A stretch of 64,000 bases of DNA from an uncultured Muribaculaceae bacterium (GCA_910578385.1 CAJTQV010000004.1:1-64000); one strand, 5' to 3'; positions 24,527 to 33,570 are shown, numbered from the stretch's first letter. Numbers and translations are program-made. The notes: a model not told the origin generated them from the letters alone.

Positions 24527-24760
24527 ATGAGTGATAAATTAGACACAGCGGAGCGTAGAGAGCTCCCTGACGATGTGTTCGGCTTGCCCGAACGCCGAGA
24601 ATATCCCATGCCCGATGCCGCGCACGTACGCGCCGCCGAGGCTTATTTCCGTTACTGTCCGGAGGACCTGCGCCCGGAGTTGGCACGCAACATACTGAAA
24701 TTCGCCGCCCGCTACGGGGTGGATGTCGAAAGCCCGGTCATCCGTGCCTACGCCGGCTGA
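24527..24760 (+). CDS. Small protein resembling DUF6582, unknown function
   Basis: A 77-residue soluble protein without signal or membrane segments. The middle part (VFGLPERREYPMPDAAHVRAAEAYF) resembles the short 'LP..R.YP..D..H.R.A' motif of DUF6582-like proteins, often seen in phage-related contexts. The end is charged and helical. It is a lone plus-strand gene between minus-strand genes, closed by a very long hairpin. Confidence 0.55.
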   Translation: MSDKLDTAERRELPDDVFGLPERREYPMPDAAHVRAAEAYFRYCPEDLRPELARNILKFAARYGVDVESPVIRAYAG

Positions 24761-24765
24761 CGTAT

Positions 24766-24832
24766 AACACGACGACAGACACGGGGCATATCCGGAATGG
24801 TTCCGGGTCTGCCCCGTGTCTGTTGTCGTGTT
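24766..24832. terminator. Long bidirectional hairpin between convergent genes
   Basis: A 23-bp stem with one wobble pair (arm core ACAGACACGGGGCA) encloses a second short stem CCGGAA/TTCCGG. It sits between genes ending at 24760 (+) and 24851 (-), a position suited to a two-way terminator, though no T-run is evident. Confidence 0.7.
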
Positions 24833-24850
24833 CAGTAGTCGGGTGGTCCG

Positions 24851-26065
24851 TCAATTGAAAACCGCTTTGCGGATTTTACCGTTCCGGCGGATTATAACGG
24901 TTTCTCCACGTGAGGGATGCCTCAAGCGTATGCCCTGAAGATTGTAATACTCGGTTTCAGCAGATTCGCTTGCATTGACCGAGTCCACCCCTGTATCTGT
25001 TGTTCCCGTCACACTTACATTGTTTACGAAAATGTTGAAGCGGAAAGCGGGGCTGCTCGCGTGTATGCCGACACACCACTTGCTGTCTGTCTGAGGGTTT
25101 TCGGCCGGAAGCTTGACTTCAGAAGATATTGTCTCGAAATCAGTATTGTGTACGTAATTCTCGCGGCTCAGTACTTCAAGAGTCATTGCATCGGGTGTCT
25201 GTTCCCTGCCGAGGAATATTTCGAAACTTTCCGCGTCAGACTCTGTGCGTACTCCTACCGAGACGGAGACGTGTGTGCTCTCTCCGAAATCGACAAGGGG
25301 AAGTATCAGCCAGTCATTGGCATCATTGGCCTGGTTATAAGCATATTTGAATGCGCCTCCATATCCGGTGGTGAATGACCATATGCCGAAGTTGTAGTCC
25401 TGCGTGTCATTGGGGTCACGGTCTCCGTTCAGGTCAAAAGCGACACAGCGGTTGAAGTTGTCGAGTGTGGCCGGGAAGTTGAAAGGAAGGGTATATTCGT
25501 CCGCGACGGGAGGCTCGGCAGCTTCGCCAGTGATAGAGATGTCTTTTATGTCAAGCGTGTTCATATTGGCATCGCTGTAGGCGTGTATACCTAATGCCCA
25601 TATATTGCTGTCGCCTTCAGGCAGCTCTATTTCAGCCGTCAGTGTCTTGTAGGCCGGGTCTTTATAGTTTTCTTCCTTGATTACCGGTACGGTCATGGCT
25701 TCCACTGTCCGCTCCTGACCCAGAACCAGTTCGAAATTCTCGTTGTATCCGCCGGCCTTGACGCTGATGGACACGGTTACTTTGCTGTTTGTGCCGCAAT
25801 CTACGAACGGGAGTATGATCCAGTCGTCAGCAGGCATGGAGGCATCGCTTGAGTATGTGAAGCGGAAAGCGTTGTCCTGCACTGACCATGTGCCGTTTGT
25901 CCCGTTGCCGTCATTGTTCAGGTCAATCACGATGCACTCTTTGAAAGTCGCATGGTCCGGTTCGAATTCAAAGGGGAGGGAGTATGTGTTGTCTTGGGCA
26001 AAAGCTGTCCCTGCGCATATCCCTGCCAACAGCAGCGACATGCTTTTTCTGATAGATATAGTCAT
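24851..26065 (-). CDS. Secreted protein with two tandem beta domains
   Basis: A 404-residue exported protein with signal peptide (SMSLLLAGICAGTAFAQ). Two similar domains follow (about 25-185 and 190-355); each begins with the same YxLPFxF opening and contains a DDWI/NDWL-ILP motif and a FE(L/I) strand. The end (YYNLQGIRLRHP, then IIRRNGKIRKAVF) is the C-terminal sequence widely found on secreted Bacteroidales proteins and resembles a T9SS sorting tail. No catalytic motif is recognised; a binding or adhesion role is only a guess. It lies 30 bases after a second secreted protein gene and is probably in one operon with it. Confidence 0.7.
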   Translation of the reverse strand: MTISIRKSMSLLLAGICAGTAFAQDNTYSLPFEFEPDHATFKECIVIDLNNDGNGTNGTWSVQDNAFRFTYSSDASMPADDWIILPFVDCGTNSKVTVSISVKAGGYNENFELVLGQERTVEAMTVPVIKEENYKDPAYKTLTAEIELPEGDSNIWALGIHAYSDANMNTLDIKDISITGEAAEPPVADEYTLPFNFPATLDNFNRCVAFDLNGDRDPNDTQDYNFGIWSFTTGYGGAFKYAYNQANDANDWLILPLVDFGESTHVSVSVGVRTESDAESFEIFLGREQTPDAMTLEVLSRENYVHNTDFETISSEVKLPAENPQTDSKWCVGIHASSPAFRFNIFVNNVSVTGTTDTGVDSVNASESAETEYYNLQGIRLRHPSRGETVIIRRNGKIRKAVFN

Positions 26066-26095
26066 AGGTGTGGATTGAGGGTTGAACTCTTATTG

Positions 26096-27298
26096 TCAGA
26101 TCACGACCTTGGCTGAATTTGTACCGGTCTTCACGATATAGATTCCTGCGGGCAGTGTTATCTCTGAGTCAGATGCGCCCTCGAATACACATGCTCCATC
26201 TGTGGAATAGACGCGTGTGTCAAGACCTTCGGCATTGCTTATGCTGATTCTGCCGGCTGCCACGCGGATATCGATATTGCTGCCGTCGAGGTCCGTGCTT
26301 CCGATTCCTGTTGTCTGACCGATTACTCTCTTTGGAGCGTTGTATGCGTAGTTTGTGGCCCTTACTGTGGTCAGGTCTCGGTAGTCGTCGTAATCCTCGC
26401 GGACGGCACGTACCTCGTAGGCATATGTGTAGTCGGTATCGGTGTCTCCGCTTGTGTCGATAACAAATGAATTCTCTTCGGTCTGATAGATAGCGGCACC
26501 GTAGTCAACGGTCTCACCTTTCTTCATGTTGACTGAAACCTCGAAGTTGTTGATCCAGTATGAAGAGTAACCTCTCCCGTAGAACATGACACGCGTCCGC
26601 TCGGGGCATATGCCATTGATCTCGTCAATCTCATCGGGGTCTGTGTAGTCGGCAACATCGGGGAACGCACAAGCCTCCTCCACTGTCTTGAAATTGGTGG
26701 TCGAGAGTGTGTAGTGATGGTCGAGGGTGGTGATGGGCTTGTAGTCGATGTTTGTCGGGTCAGACCAGTTGGTGTTCCAGGCCCATATGCAGAAGCCTCC
26801 GCTCACGCTTACAGCCTCGGCGGCAAGCGACGCGCTCACGTTGACGGTCTTGTCGGAAAGATTGGTCAGGTCATAGTCGGGCGATACCATGTACGCGCCT
26901 CCGAAAATGTCCGAATTGTCACTGCCTGCGAAATAGTTGAAAGTATCGATACCCATGGCGTTGCCCATGTAGAGCGGTGAACGCACCCACCAGCCGGGGT
27001 TGTCTGGCAGATAATCCCACAGTGCCCCACGCTCCTGATGGTTGTTGATGGTTCCTTCAGACTCGATGTGGCTGAAATCTGAAGATGCAAGGACGAATCT
27101 GCCATCTTCCTGAGCTTTGTGCATCTTGTAGACGATGACCTGAAAGTACGTGCACACCTCTGAATCATCGTATGTCCATTCGATTGTGGTTTTTCCGTTT
27201 TCTGAAACCTCAGAAGTGATTTCCGGAGTGGGCATCCAATAGGCTTGCGCTCCTGTGGCGATTGCCGCCATTGCGAGACCAAGAGATAATTTCTTCAT
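26096..27298 (-). CDS. Secreted protein with T9SS-type C-terminal domain
   Basis: A 400-residue protein from the ATG at 27298, chosen because it makes the signal peptide MKKLSLGLAMAAIATGAQA N-terminal; the frame opens 14 residues earlier. The body is acidic and aromatic with beta-strand character. The C-terminal 70 residues (VAAGRISISNAEG, then LPAGIYIVKTGTNSAKVVI) match the type A sorting domain of type IX secretion cargo. It would be moved across the outer membrane by the PorU/PorV machinery encoded at 46-56 kb. The function of the body is unknown. Confidence 0.75.
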   Translation of the reverse strand: MKKLSLGLAMAAIATGAQAYWMPTPEITSEVSENGKTTIEWTYDDSEVCTYFQVIVYKMHKAQEDGRFVLASSDFSHIESEGTINNHQERGALWDYLPDNPGWWVRSPLYMGNAMGIDTFNYFAGSDNSDIFGGAYMVSPDYDLTNLSDKTVNVSASLAAEAVSVSGGFCIWAWNTNWSDPTNIDYKPITTLDHHYTLSTTNFKTVEEACAFPDVADYTDPDEIDEINGICPERTRVMFYGRGYSSYWINNFEVSVNMKKGETVDYGAAIYQTEENSFVIDTSGDTDTDYTYAYEVRAVREDYDDYRDLTTVRATNYAYNAPKRVIGQTTGIGSTDLDGSNIDIRVAAGRISISNAEGLDTRVYSTDGACVFEGASDSEITLPAGIYIVKTGTNSAKVVI

Positions 27299-27670
27299 TT
27301 TCGTGTTTATTAAGGTGAATACTGTGTAAAGTCCGTGCATAATGCTTGAAACCCTACTTGAAACTGTTGAGCCAGATGATTTTAGAATAGTTGACGTCAG
27401 TGTGTCTAAAAGATAGGATACAGGTTGCTTCTGTTCCTTTTGTCTGTCTGCGCCGTAAAGATAGGTGCTATTCGCGGACTTTTGCTTAACATAGATTCAA
27501 AAAGTAAGATTTTGTGGAAATTTAGACAAAATGAGTGGTTTTGCAGTTTAGCCCGCCTCTTGTGTATGGTATATGGCGAGCGGCCGTTCCACAATGTCGG
27601 TGGAACGGCCGCTTTTGTCATTGAGCGTATTATGTCTATGTGCCGTTAACAGTATCCGATTTCATGTCCC
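27299..27670. other. Intergenic stretch without a gene
   Basis: This 372-base AT-rich region separates the secreted-protein pair from the Crp-type gene. Apart from the hairpin at 27579-27613 I see no gene, RNA or complete promoter. TATCTTTA at 27463-27456 (minus) is a near-match to a -7 element but has no -33 partner. Confidence 0.6.
27579..27613. terminator. 14-bp hairpin after the Crp-type gene
   Basis: Arm AGCGGCCGTTCCAC pairs perfectly across a 7-base loop. It lies 58 bases beyond the stop of the minus-strand regulator gene, so it probably ends that transcript. The T-run (TTTT) is on the plus-strand side. Confidence 0.65.
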
Positions 27671-28288
27671 TCACAGCAGGCTGCGGCGCAGACGCGACAG
27701 GTGCTGGGGTGTGATGCCGAGATATGAGGCTACAATCTGGAGCGGTACGGAATTCATGATGTCCGGCAGTTCACGCACGAGCGAAAGGTACTTGTCTTTT
27801 GCTTTGCCCTGGTTCAGGTCGCGTTTCAGTTCCAAGTAATATAGCTGGTTCTGTGCCACGCGCAGATTCCAGCGTGCGAATTCCGGCAGCCTTTCCACAA
27901 GGCTGTCGAAAATCTCTTTCTTTATATGAAGCAGTTTTGCAGGAGTGCACGCCTGAAAGTTATAGAACGACGGCTTGTTGGCGTAATATGTGTGGTAGTT
28001 TATGGCCATGGTCGGCAGTGTCGAGAAGAATGCGGTGATTTCCCGGTCATCGTCCCAGTACCAGCAGCGCAGAATACCTTCTATCACTACATAGATGTCG
28101 GGGTTCATATCCCCCGACGATATGACATTGTCCCACTTCTTGACTTCTATTATCTCTCCGGCGTCGAGAAACTCGTCGGCGATTTTTTCGGGCATGATAT
28201 AGTCGCACTCATGCTCCAGAAGTTTGCGTATCCGTTTCTTATCATCTGCCGATAATGTCCGTGAGTCAGCTGCGTTGCGTGTCATCAT
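27671..28288 (-). CDS. Crp/Fnr-family transcription regulator
   Basis: A 205-residue protein with a cyclic-nucleotide-binding-like beta domain (about 25-140, including IIEVKKWDNVISSGDMNPDI) and a C-terminal helix-turn-helix (IVASYLGITPQHLSRLRRSL). No cysteine set for an iron-sulfur cluster is visible, so a ligand-binding Crp-like role is more likely than an Fnr oxygen sensor. Its start overlaps the end of queC by 23 bases, suggesting coupled expression. The targets are unknown. Confidence 0.85.
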   Translation of the reverse strand: MMTRNAADSRTLSADDKKRIRKLLEHECDYIMPEKIADEFLDAGEIIEVKKWDNVISSGDMNPDIYVVIEGILRCWYWDDDREITAFFSTLPTMAINYHTYYANKPSFYNFQACTPAKLLHIKKEIFDSLVERLPEFARWNLRVAQNQLYYLELKRDLNQGKAKDKYLSLVRELPDIMNSVPLQIVASYLGITPQHLSRLRRSLL

Positions 28289-28931
28289 AGTCGGTCGGAT
28301 CTGTCAGGCCGGCGTCGGCGAATGCTTCCTTGCGCTCGACGCAGGTGCCGCATCGGCCGCAATGTTTCTCTCCTCCTTTGTAACATGAGTATGTCAGCGA
28401 GTAGTCCACTCCGATTTCAGCACCGCGCCGTGCAATGTCAGTCTTGGTGATTCCGGTGTAAGGAGCCAGGATGTCTATGCCCTCGTAGGTGCCTTCGCTC
28501 ATTGCGCGGCTCATGGCTTCGATGAAGCCCGCGCGGCAGTCGGGGTAGATTGCGTGGTCGCCTCCGTGGTTGGCTATCAGCACATGCCGCAGGTCGCGGC
28601 TCTCAGCAAGCCCGCAGGCCACGGAGAGCATTATGCCGTTGCGGAACGGTACCACGGTGCTCTTCATGTTGTCATCAGCATAGTGTCCCTCAGGAATGTC
28701 ATCTGCACCCGACAGAAGGGAACTTCTGAAATATTGTCCCATGAACGAGAGTGGAATCACTATGTGTTCTATGCCGAGCATTTCGCACTGCTTGCGTGCG
28801 CATTCTATTTCGCGGCCATTATGGTTGGAACCGTAATCGAAAGTGACGGCGAGTGCGATACGCTCCTTGCAGTCATGCAGAAGTGTAACGGAGTCCATCC
28901 CTCCTGATAAAACTATTATGCTGTCTTTCAT
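28266..28931 (-). CDS. queC: 7-cyano-7-deazaguanine synthase
   Basis: A 221-residue PP-loop ATPase that converts 7-carboxy-7-deazaguanine to preQ0 using ammonia and ATP. The loop is LSGGMDSVTLL at the N-terminus. The zinc site near the end is CYKGGEKHCGRCGTC. It belongs to a queD-queE-queC run, downstream of queE by 73 bases. Confidence 0.95.
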   Translation of the reverse strand: MKDSIIVLSGGMDSVTLLHDCKERIALAVTFDYGSNHNGREIECARKQCEMLGIEHIVIPLSFMGQYFRSSLLSGADDIPEGHYADDNMKSTVVPFRNGIMLSVACGLAESRDLRHVLIANHGGDHAIYPDCRAGFIEAMSRAMSEGTYEGIDILAPYTGITKTDIARRGAEIGVDYSLTYSCYKGGEKHCGRCGTCVERKEAFADAGLTDPTDYDDTQRS

Positions 28932-29004
28932 GTCTTTAATTAATGGTTGCCGGGGTTCTGCCGGATAGATTGTGAGACCTTATGTGAACAGAGGTTTATC
29001 CTTT

Positions 29005-29625
29005 TCAGGGTATGCCGAGGAAACGGTGCAGCTGAACGGAGAGTGTCCATCTCGGGTCGGCGAGCACGCGGCGCACCGTGCGCAGACGGTTTGCCTCGCA
29101 TTGCTCCTTGTCTTCCACATAACATGGCTGAAGATACATCAGTGTCTTCTCGTCGCGGCATGGAAGTGAGAAGTAGTCCTCAAGATCCTGCCCGACATCG
29201 ATTACCTTGATCTCGTCGGCGCGGGTTACGAGCACCTCGGCCAGGGTATTGTCGGAGCAGTCACCATCTTTTGAGCAGATGCCCTTCTTGGGCGAGACGG
29301 TTATCCAGTCTATGCCCGGAGGGAGCGGACGCGTACCGTTCGTCTCGATCGCTATCTTCTTTCCGGTAGCACGTTTCAGAAGATGAATGAAGTCTGCGTC
29401 TATCGCCAGAGATGGTTCACCACCGGTTATCACAATCCATTCGGCTGTGTAGAGGTTGACGGCGCGTACAATCGCGTCATCGTCCATGAACATACCATCC
29501 TCATGACGCGTGTCGCAGAACGGACACTTCAGGTTGCACCCGGCAAAGCGTATGAAAACAGAGGGATAGCCAGTGTGGTGGCCCTCCCCCTGCAATGAAT
29601 AGAATATCTCGTTAATTTTCCTCAT
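29005..29625 (-). CDS. queE: 7-carboxy-7-deazaguanine synthase (radical SAM)
   Basis: A 206-residue radical SAM enzyme making the 7-deazaguanine ring from carboxytetrahydropterin. The cluster motif is CNLKCPFCD in FAGCNLKCPFCDTRHEDG, and the N-terminal INEIFYSLQGEGHHTGYPSVFIR is the QueE signature. It lies between queD and queC. It has no SPASM domain, unlike the radical SAM protein at 3041. Confidence 0.95.
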   Translation of the reverse strand: MRKINEIFYSLQGEGHHTGYPSVFIRFAGCNLKCPFCDTRHEDGMFMDDDAIVRAVNLYTAEWIVITGGEPSLAIDADFIHLLKRATGKKIAIETNGTRPLPPGIDWITVSPKKGICSKDGDCSDNTLAEVLVTRADEIKVIDVGQDLEDYFSLPCRDEKTLMYLQPCYVEDKEQCEANRLRTVRRVLADPRWTLSVQLHRFLGIP

Positions 29626-29663
29626 GGTCAGACGGCCGAAGCCGCCGATTTTTATTATCGATA

Positions 29664-29999
29664 TCAGGAATCTCTCTCATAGGCGGCCCAGTTGCCCTGA
29701 CTCTCCTCGACTTCCGCTCGGTAGCAGTTAGGAATCGTGTCGACAATCCAGCGGGCTATGTTCTCGGCTGTCGGATTGAAGTCGAGGACATCGTTGAGCA
29801 TCTTGTGGTCGAGCATGTCGAGCACGCGCCGCTTGATTTCGGAGAAGTCCGTCACCATGCCGTTCTCGTTCAGTTCGCGCGAGCGGCATTCAACCGTGAC
29901 CCTCCAGTTGTGGCCATGGAGATTGCAGCAGGGACTCCCGTATGTCAGTTCCAGCCTGTGGGCCGCGCTGAACTCGAATGTCTTTCGAACAAAATACAT
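29664..29999 (-). CDS. queD: 6-carboxytetrahydropterin synthase
   Basis: A 111-residue tunnelling-fold enzyme of the QueD/PTPS family, first committed step toward deazaguanines. Zinc histidines are seen in FSAAHRL and LHGHNW, with the catalytic cysteine in PCCNLHGH. The short length is usual for Bacteroidota QueD. It starts 18 bases after the zinc-ribbon gene ends. Confidence 0.93.
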   Translation of the reverse strand: MYFVRKTFEFSAAHRLELTYGSPCCNLHGHNWRVTVECRSRELNENGMVTDFSEIKRRVLDMLDHKMLNDVLDFNPTAENIARWIVDTIPNCYRAEVEESQGNWAAYERDS

Positions 30000-30017
30000 G
30001 TGTCGGTAGCCGGTGTC

Positions 30018-30833
30018 TTAGAGAGTTTTCTTAGCTCTTGAGGCACGCTTCTTCGGAGCCGGAGCCTTTGCGGGAGTCTCCTCGATGCCGGCAAGTGCAC
30101 CGTCGATCATGATACGGCCGCAGTACTCGCATACAATGACCTTCTTGTGCATCTTGATCTCAAGCTGACGCTGGGGCGGGATGCGGTTGAAGCAGCCACC
30201 GCATGCGTCGCGCTGCACGGTCACGATGCCGAGGCCGTTGCGGGCATTCTTGCGGATACGCTTGAAAGCGGCGAGTGTGTAGGGGTCGATGTCCGGCTCC
30301 AGAGCCTTGGCCTGCTTGAGAAGGTTCTCCTCCTCCTGCTTGGTCTCCGACACAATCTCCTCAAGCTCGACTTTCTTCTGCTCCAGGATGTGCTCGTTGT
30401 CGGTGAGCTCCTCGCGGTTGCGCTCTATTTCGGCGGTCTTTTCCTCTATCTTGGTGTTGGCGTCGCGGATGTTCTTCTCTGCGAGCTGGATCTCAAGAGT
30501 CTCGAATTCCTTTTCCTTTTCAAGGAAAGCGAACTCGCGGTTGTTGCGCACGTTGTTGATCTGTTCGTCATAACGTGCTATTTTCTGGCGGCGAACCTCT
30601 ATGTCGTTCTTCTTGGCCTCGATGAGCTCACGCAAACCGGCGATCTCATCCTCGAACTTCCTGATGCGCGTCTGGTAACGCACAATCTCATCCTCGCGGT
30701 CCTTGACCTCGTTGGGAAGCTCGCCGCGAAGTATCTTGATACGGTCGATTTCCGAAAGGAGTGTCTGAAGCTGGTAGAGTGCCTTGAGGCGGTCTTCGAC
30801 ACTACGTTCTTTCTCTGTTTTCTTTTCTGCCAT
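30018..30833 (-). CDS. Coiled-coil C4 zinc-ribbon protein (CdsZ-like)
   Basis: A 271-residue protein. Residues about 10-190 are a long Glu/Lys/Arg-rich antiparallel coiled coil. The C-terminal zinc ribbon has CGGCFNRI ... CEYCGRIM, four cysteines in two CxxC pairs, and a basic Ala/Pro/Lys tail ends the protein. This is the widespread C4-type zinc-ribbon family, thought to bind nucleic acid. It follows nif3 by 45 bases. Confidence 0.85.
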   Translation of the reverse strand: MAEKKTEKERSVEDRLKALYQLQTLLSEIDRIKILRGELPNEVKDREDEIVRYQTRIRKFEDEIAGLRELIEAKKNDIEVRRQKIARYDEQINNVRNNREFAFLEKEKEFETLEIQLAEKNIRDANTKIEEKTAEIERNREELTDNEHILEQKKVELEEIVSETKQEEENLLKQAKALEPDIDPYTLAAFKRIRKNARNGLGIVTVQRDACGGCFNRIPPQRQLEIKMHKKVIVCEYCGRIMIDGALAGIEETPAKAPAPKKRASRAKKTL

Positions 30834-30878
30834 GTTATATTATATGTTTGCGGGCGCGGTGCCCTCTTTTTATTTCTT

Positions 30879-31661
30879 TTACATCACTCCGACCGGATTG
30901 CGCTGGTCATCGGAGAAATATACCACAAGCTCCGGGTACTGCTGGCGGATGATCCGCGAGAATATCTTCATGGAGCAGAGCTCGCTCTCGTAGTGGCCAA
31001 TGTCTGCAATCACCATGTCGCTGCCGTATGTCGCGAAGTCATGATACTTCACATCGCCGGTCACGTACAGGTCAGCTCCGGCACGCAGGGCATCTTTTAT
31101 AAGAGATGCACCGGAGCCTCCGCAGAATGCTACGCGTTTCACAACCAGTTTGGGTGACTGTGACGTGTAGCGCAGTGCCTTGACGTTGAATTTCTCCTTG
31201 ACCCTGCGCAGGAATTCGAGCTTAGGGGTGGGGGAGACGTTGCCTATCACGCCCAGTCCTGAGCGCGGGTCGCTGTCGTGCGGGCAGAGAACCTCGATGT
31301 CGGTCACACCGAGCATGTGGGCCATCTCGTGGCTCACTCCGTTCCAGGCCGAGTCGAGGTTGGTGTGGGCTGAATAGATTGCCACCCCGGCCTCAAGGGC
31401 GCGGATTGCGATGCGCTGTGTCTCGTCGGCTCCGGTCAGATTCTTGAGTCCCCGGAAAATCAGGGGATGGTGCGAGACTATCATGTCGCATTTGCGGCGG
31501 ATAGCCTCTTCGAGTACCTCATTGGTCACGTCAAGACAGAGCATCACGGCGTTCACGTGGCGGTCACGGAACCCCACCTGAAGCCCTGCGTTGTCGTAAT
31601 CCTCCTGGAGCGGCAGCGGAGCGAATGTCTCGATTGCGTCGGCGATATCCTTTACGGTCAT
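30879..31661 (-). CDS. Nif3-like dinuclear metal centre protein
   Basis: A 260-residue member of the Nif3/YbgI hexameric family. Metal-binding stretches are IVSHHPLIFRGLKN, AIYSAHTNLDSAWNGV and the C-terminal DIGHYESE. It has the short form without the inserted middle domain present in many Gram-positive members. The biochemical role is unsettled. It is 12 bases after aspS, in the same transcript. Confidence 0.88.
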   Translation of the reverse strand: MTVKDIADAIETFAPLPLQEDYDNAGLQVGFRDRHVNAVMLCLDVTNEVLEEAIRRKCDMIVSHHPLIFRGLKNLTGADETQRIAIRALEAGVAIYSAHTNLDSAWNGVSHEMAHMLGVTDIEVLCPHDSDPRSGLGVIGNVSPTPKLEFLRRVKEKFNVKALRYTSQSPKLVVKRVAFCGGSGASLIKDALRAGADLYVTGDVKYHDFATYGSDMVIADIGHYESELCSMKIFSRIIRQQYPELVVYFSDDQRNPVGVM

Positions 31662-31673
31662 TATCCTGACTGT

Positions 31674-33428
31674 TTATTTGGAGGGAGCGAGTGCTATCTG
31701 GAGCTCGTCGAGCTGGGCCTGGTCAATCGGCGACGGACTCTCGTTCATGACATCGCGGCCGGAGTTGTTCTTCGGGAAGGCGATGACGTCGCGGATTGTA
31801 TCGAGTCCGGCGAGTATTGAGACGAAGCGGTCAAATCCGAGCGCGAGACCTCCGTGAGGGGGCGCGCCATATTTGAAGGCGTCCATCAGGAAGCCGAACT
31901 GTTCCTTGGCGCGTTCGGGAGTGAAGCCGAGCAGCTCGAACATAGTGTCCTGAAGCTCCGCGTCATGTATACGGATTGAACCGCCGCCAAGCTCTGTACC
32001 GTTGACAACGATGTCGTATGCTGTCGCACGGACTTTGCCCGTGTCGCTGTGAAGCAGGGGTATGTCCTCGGGATTGGGCGACGTGAAGGGGTGGTGCATG
32101 GCGTAGAAACGCTGTGTCTCCTCATCCCACTCGAAGAGGGGGAAGTCTATCACCCAGAGAGGAGCGAAGACGTTCTTGTCGCGCAGACCGAGCTGTGAAC
32201 CCATCTCCAGACGGAGCTCGCAGAGCTGTTTGCGGGTCTTCATTGCCTCGCCGCTCATGACGAGCATGAGATCACCGGCTTTCGCACCTGCGCGTTCTCC
32301 CCATGCGCGGAGGTCATCCTCGCTGAAGAATTTGCCGACAGAGCTCTTGATTGAGCCGTTCTCCTCGAACTTAATCCATATCAGACCTTTGGCGCCTACC
32401 TGAGGACGGCGCACGAAGTCTGTGAGGGCATCGAGCTGCTTGCGTGTATATGAGGCGCATCCGGGCACGCATATGCCGACAGTAAGCTCGGCGTCGTCAA
32501 CGACTGAGAAACCGTGACCCTTGGCAAGGTCGGTCAGCTCGACAAATTCCATGCCGAAGCGGATATCGGGCTTGTCGCTGCCGTATCGGGCCATGGCGTC
32601 GGCCCAGGTTATGCGGGGGAATGCCTCGGTGAAGTCTATGTTCTTGACGTATTTGAAGATGTGCTTTACAAGACCTTCGAACATGTTGATCACGTCTTCC
32701 TGCTCCACAAAGCTCATCTCGCAGTCAATCTGTGTGAACTCGGGCTGACGGTCAGCGCGGAGGTCTTCGTCGCGGAAGCACTTGGCTACCTGGAAATAGC
32801 GGTCAAATCCCGACACCATGAGAAGCTGCTTGAACAGCTGCGGCGACTGGGGGAGAGCGTAGAACTCACCCGGATTCATGCGCGAGGGAACCACGAAGTC
32901 GCGGGCACCCTCGGGAGTGGACTTGACCAGAATAGGAGTCTCAATCTCCAGGAATCCCTGCGAGTCGAGGTAGCGGCGGATCTCGAACGCCATCTTGTGG
33001 CGGAGTTCGAGGTTGGTGCGCACGCAAGGACGGCGCAGGTCGAGATAACGGTATTTCATGCGGAGATCGTCGCCGCCGTCGGTATTGTCCTCAATCGTGA
33101 AAGGAGGAATCTCGCTGCGGTTCAGAATGCGGAGAGCCGAGGCGATAACCTCCACGTCTCCGGTGGGGATATTGGCATTCTTGGAGCTGCGTTCAGCCAC
33201 TTCTCCCTCTATCTGCACAACGAACTCGCGGCCGAGACGGCTCGCCTGTTCTGCAAGTTCAGGGTTGATTTCATTGCTGAACACCACCTGAGTGATGCCG
33301 TAACGGTCGCGGACATCGACAAAAGTCATGCCACCCATTTTGCGGGCTCTCTGAACCCATCCGGCAAGTCTCACTTTTTTGCCGGCGTCGGCAAGGCGAA
33401 GCTCGCCGCAAGTTGTATCTCTGTACAT
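31674..33428 (-). CDS. aspS: Aspartyl-tRNA synthetase
   Basis: A 584-residue class II synthetase. It has an N-terminal anticodon-binding OB fold (LAGWVQRARKMGGMTFVDVRDRYG), motif 2 (CFRDEDLRADRQPEFTQIDCEMSF), a bacterial GAD insertion domain (about 290-410) and motif 3 (GLALGFDRFVSIL). The length fits the bacterial type. It is the first gene of the run that continues to queC and the Crp-type regulator, behind a consensus promoter. Confidence 0.97.
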   Translation of the reverse strand: MYRDTTCGELRLADAGKKVRLAGWVQRARKMGGMTFVDVRDRYGITQVVFSNEINPELAEQASRLGREFVVQIEGEVAERSSKNANIPTGDVEVIASALRILNRSEIPPFTIEDNTDGGDDLRMKYRYLDLRRPCVRTNLELRHKMAFEIRRYLDSQGFLEIETPILVKSTPEGARDFVVPSRMNPGEFYALPQSPQLFKQLLMVSGFDRYFQVAKCFRDEDLRADRQPEFTQIDCEMSFVEQEDVINMFEGLVKHIFKYVKNIDFTEAFPRITWADAMARYGSDKPDIRFGMEFVELTDLAKGHGFSVVDDAELTVGICVPGCASYTRKQLDALTDFVRRPQVGAKGLIWIKFEENGSIKSSVGKFFSEDDLRAWGERAGAKAGDLMLVMSGEAMKTRKQLCELRLEMGSQLGLRDKNVFAPLWVIDFPLFEWDEETQRFYAMHHPFTSPNPEDIPLLHSDTGKVRATAYDIVVNGTELGGGSIRIHDAELQDTMFELLGFTPERAKEQFGFLMDAFKYGAPPHGGLALGFDRFVSILAGLDTIRDVIAFPKNNSGRDVMNESPSPIDQAQLDELQIALAPSK

Positions 33429-33483
33429 ATTGTTTTATATGGATATCCTCAGCACGCGTTCAGACGCGCGCATATTAAGCACG

Positions 33484-33514
33484 CAAAGTTACAAAATTTT
33501 TCCCGAACCACAAA
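33484..33514 (-). promoter_or_regulatory. Consensus promoter for aspS
   Basis: On the minus strand TTTG (33514-33511), 19 bases and TAACTTTG (33491-33484) match the consensus exactly, with the aspS ATG about 55 bases on. Confidence 0.83.
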
Positions 33515-33540
33515 ATGTTTTTTTGACACAAGAAAATAAA

Positions 33541-33570
33541 AAAACGGCCGCTCTCACGAGTGGCCGTTTT
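33541..33570 (-). terminator. Terminator of the LptG-type gene
   Basis: A 13-bp stem (arm AAAACGGCCACTC, one wobble pair) with a 4-base loop, followed on the minus strand by a T-rich run. It lies downstream of the gene ending at 33708 and directly upstream of the aspS promoter. Confidence 0.85.

Noticed and set aside
30147..31157. 336-codon plus-strand ORF opposite the zinc-ribbon and nif3 genes
   Set aside because: It is Leu/Val-rich only because it mirrors a coiled-coil gene; it spans two confident genes on the other strand.
32514..33539. 341-codon plus-strand ORF opposite aspS
   Set aside because: Antisense to aspS and running through the aspS promoter; no family features.
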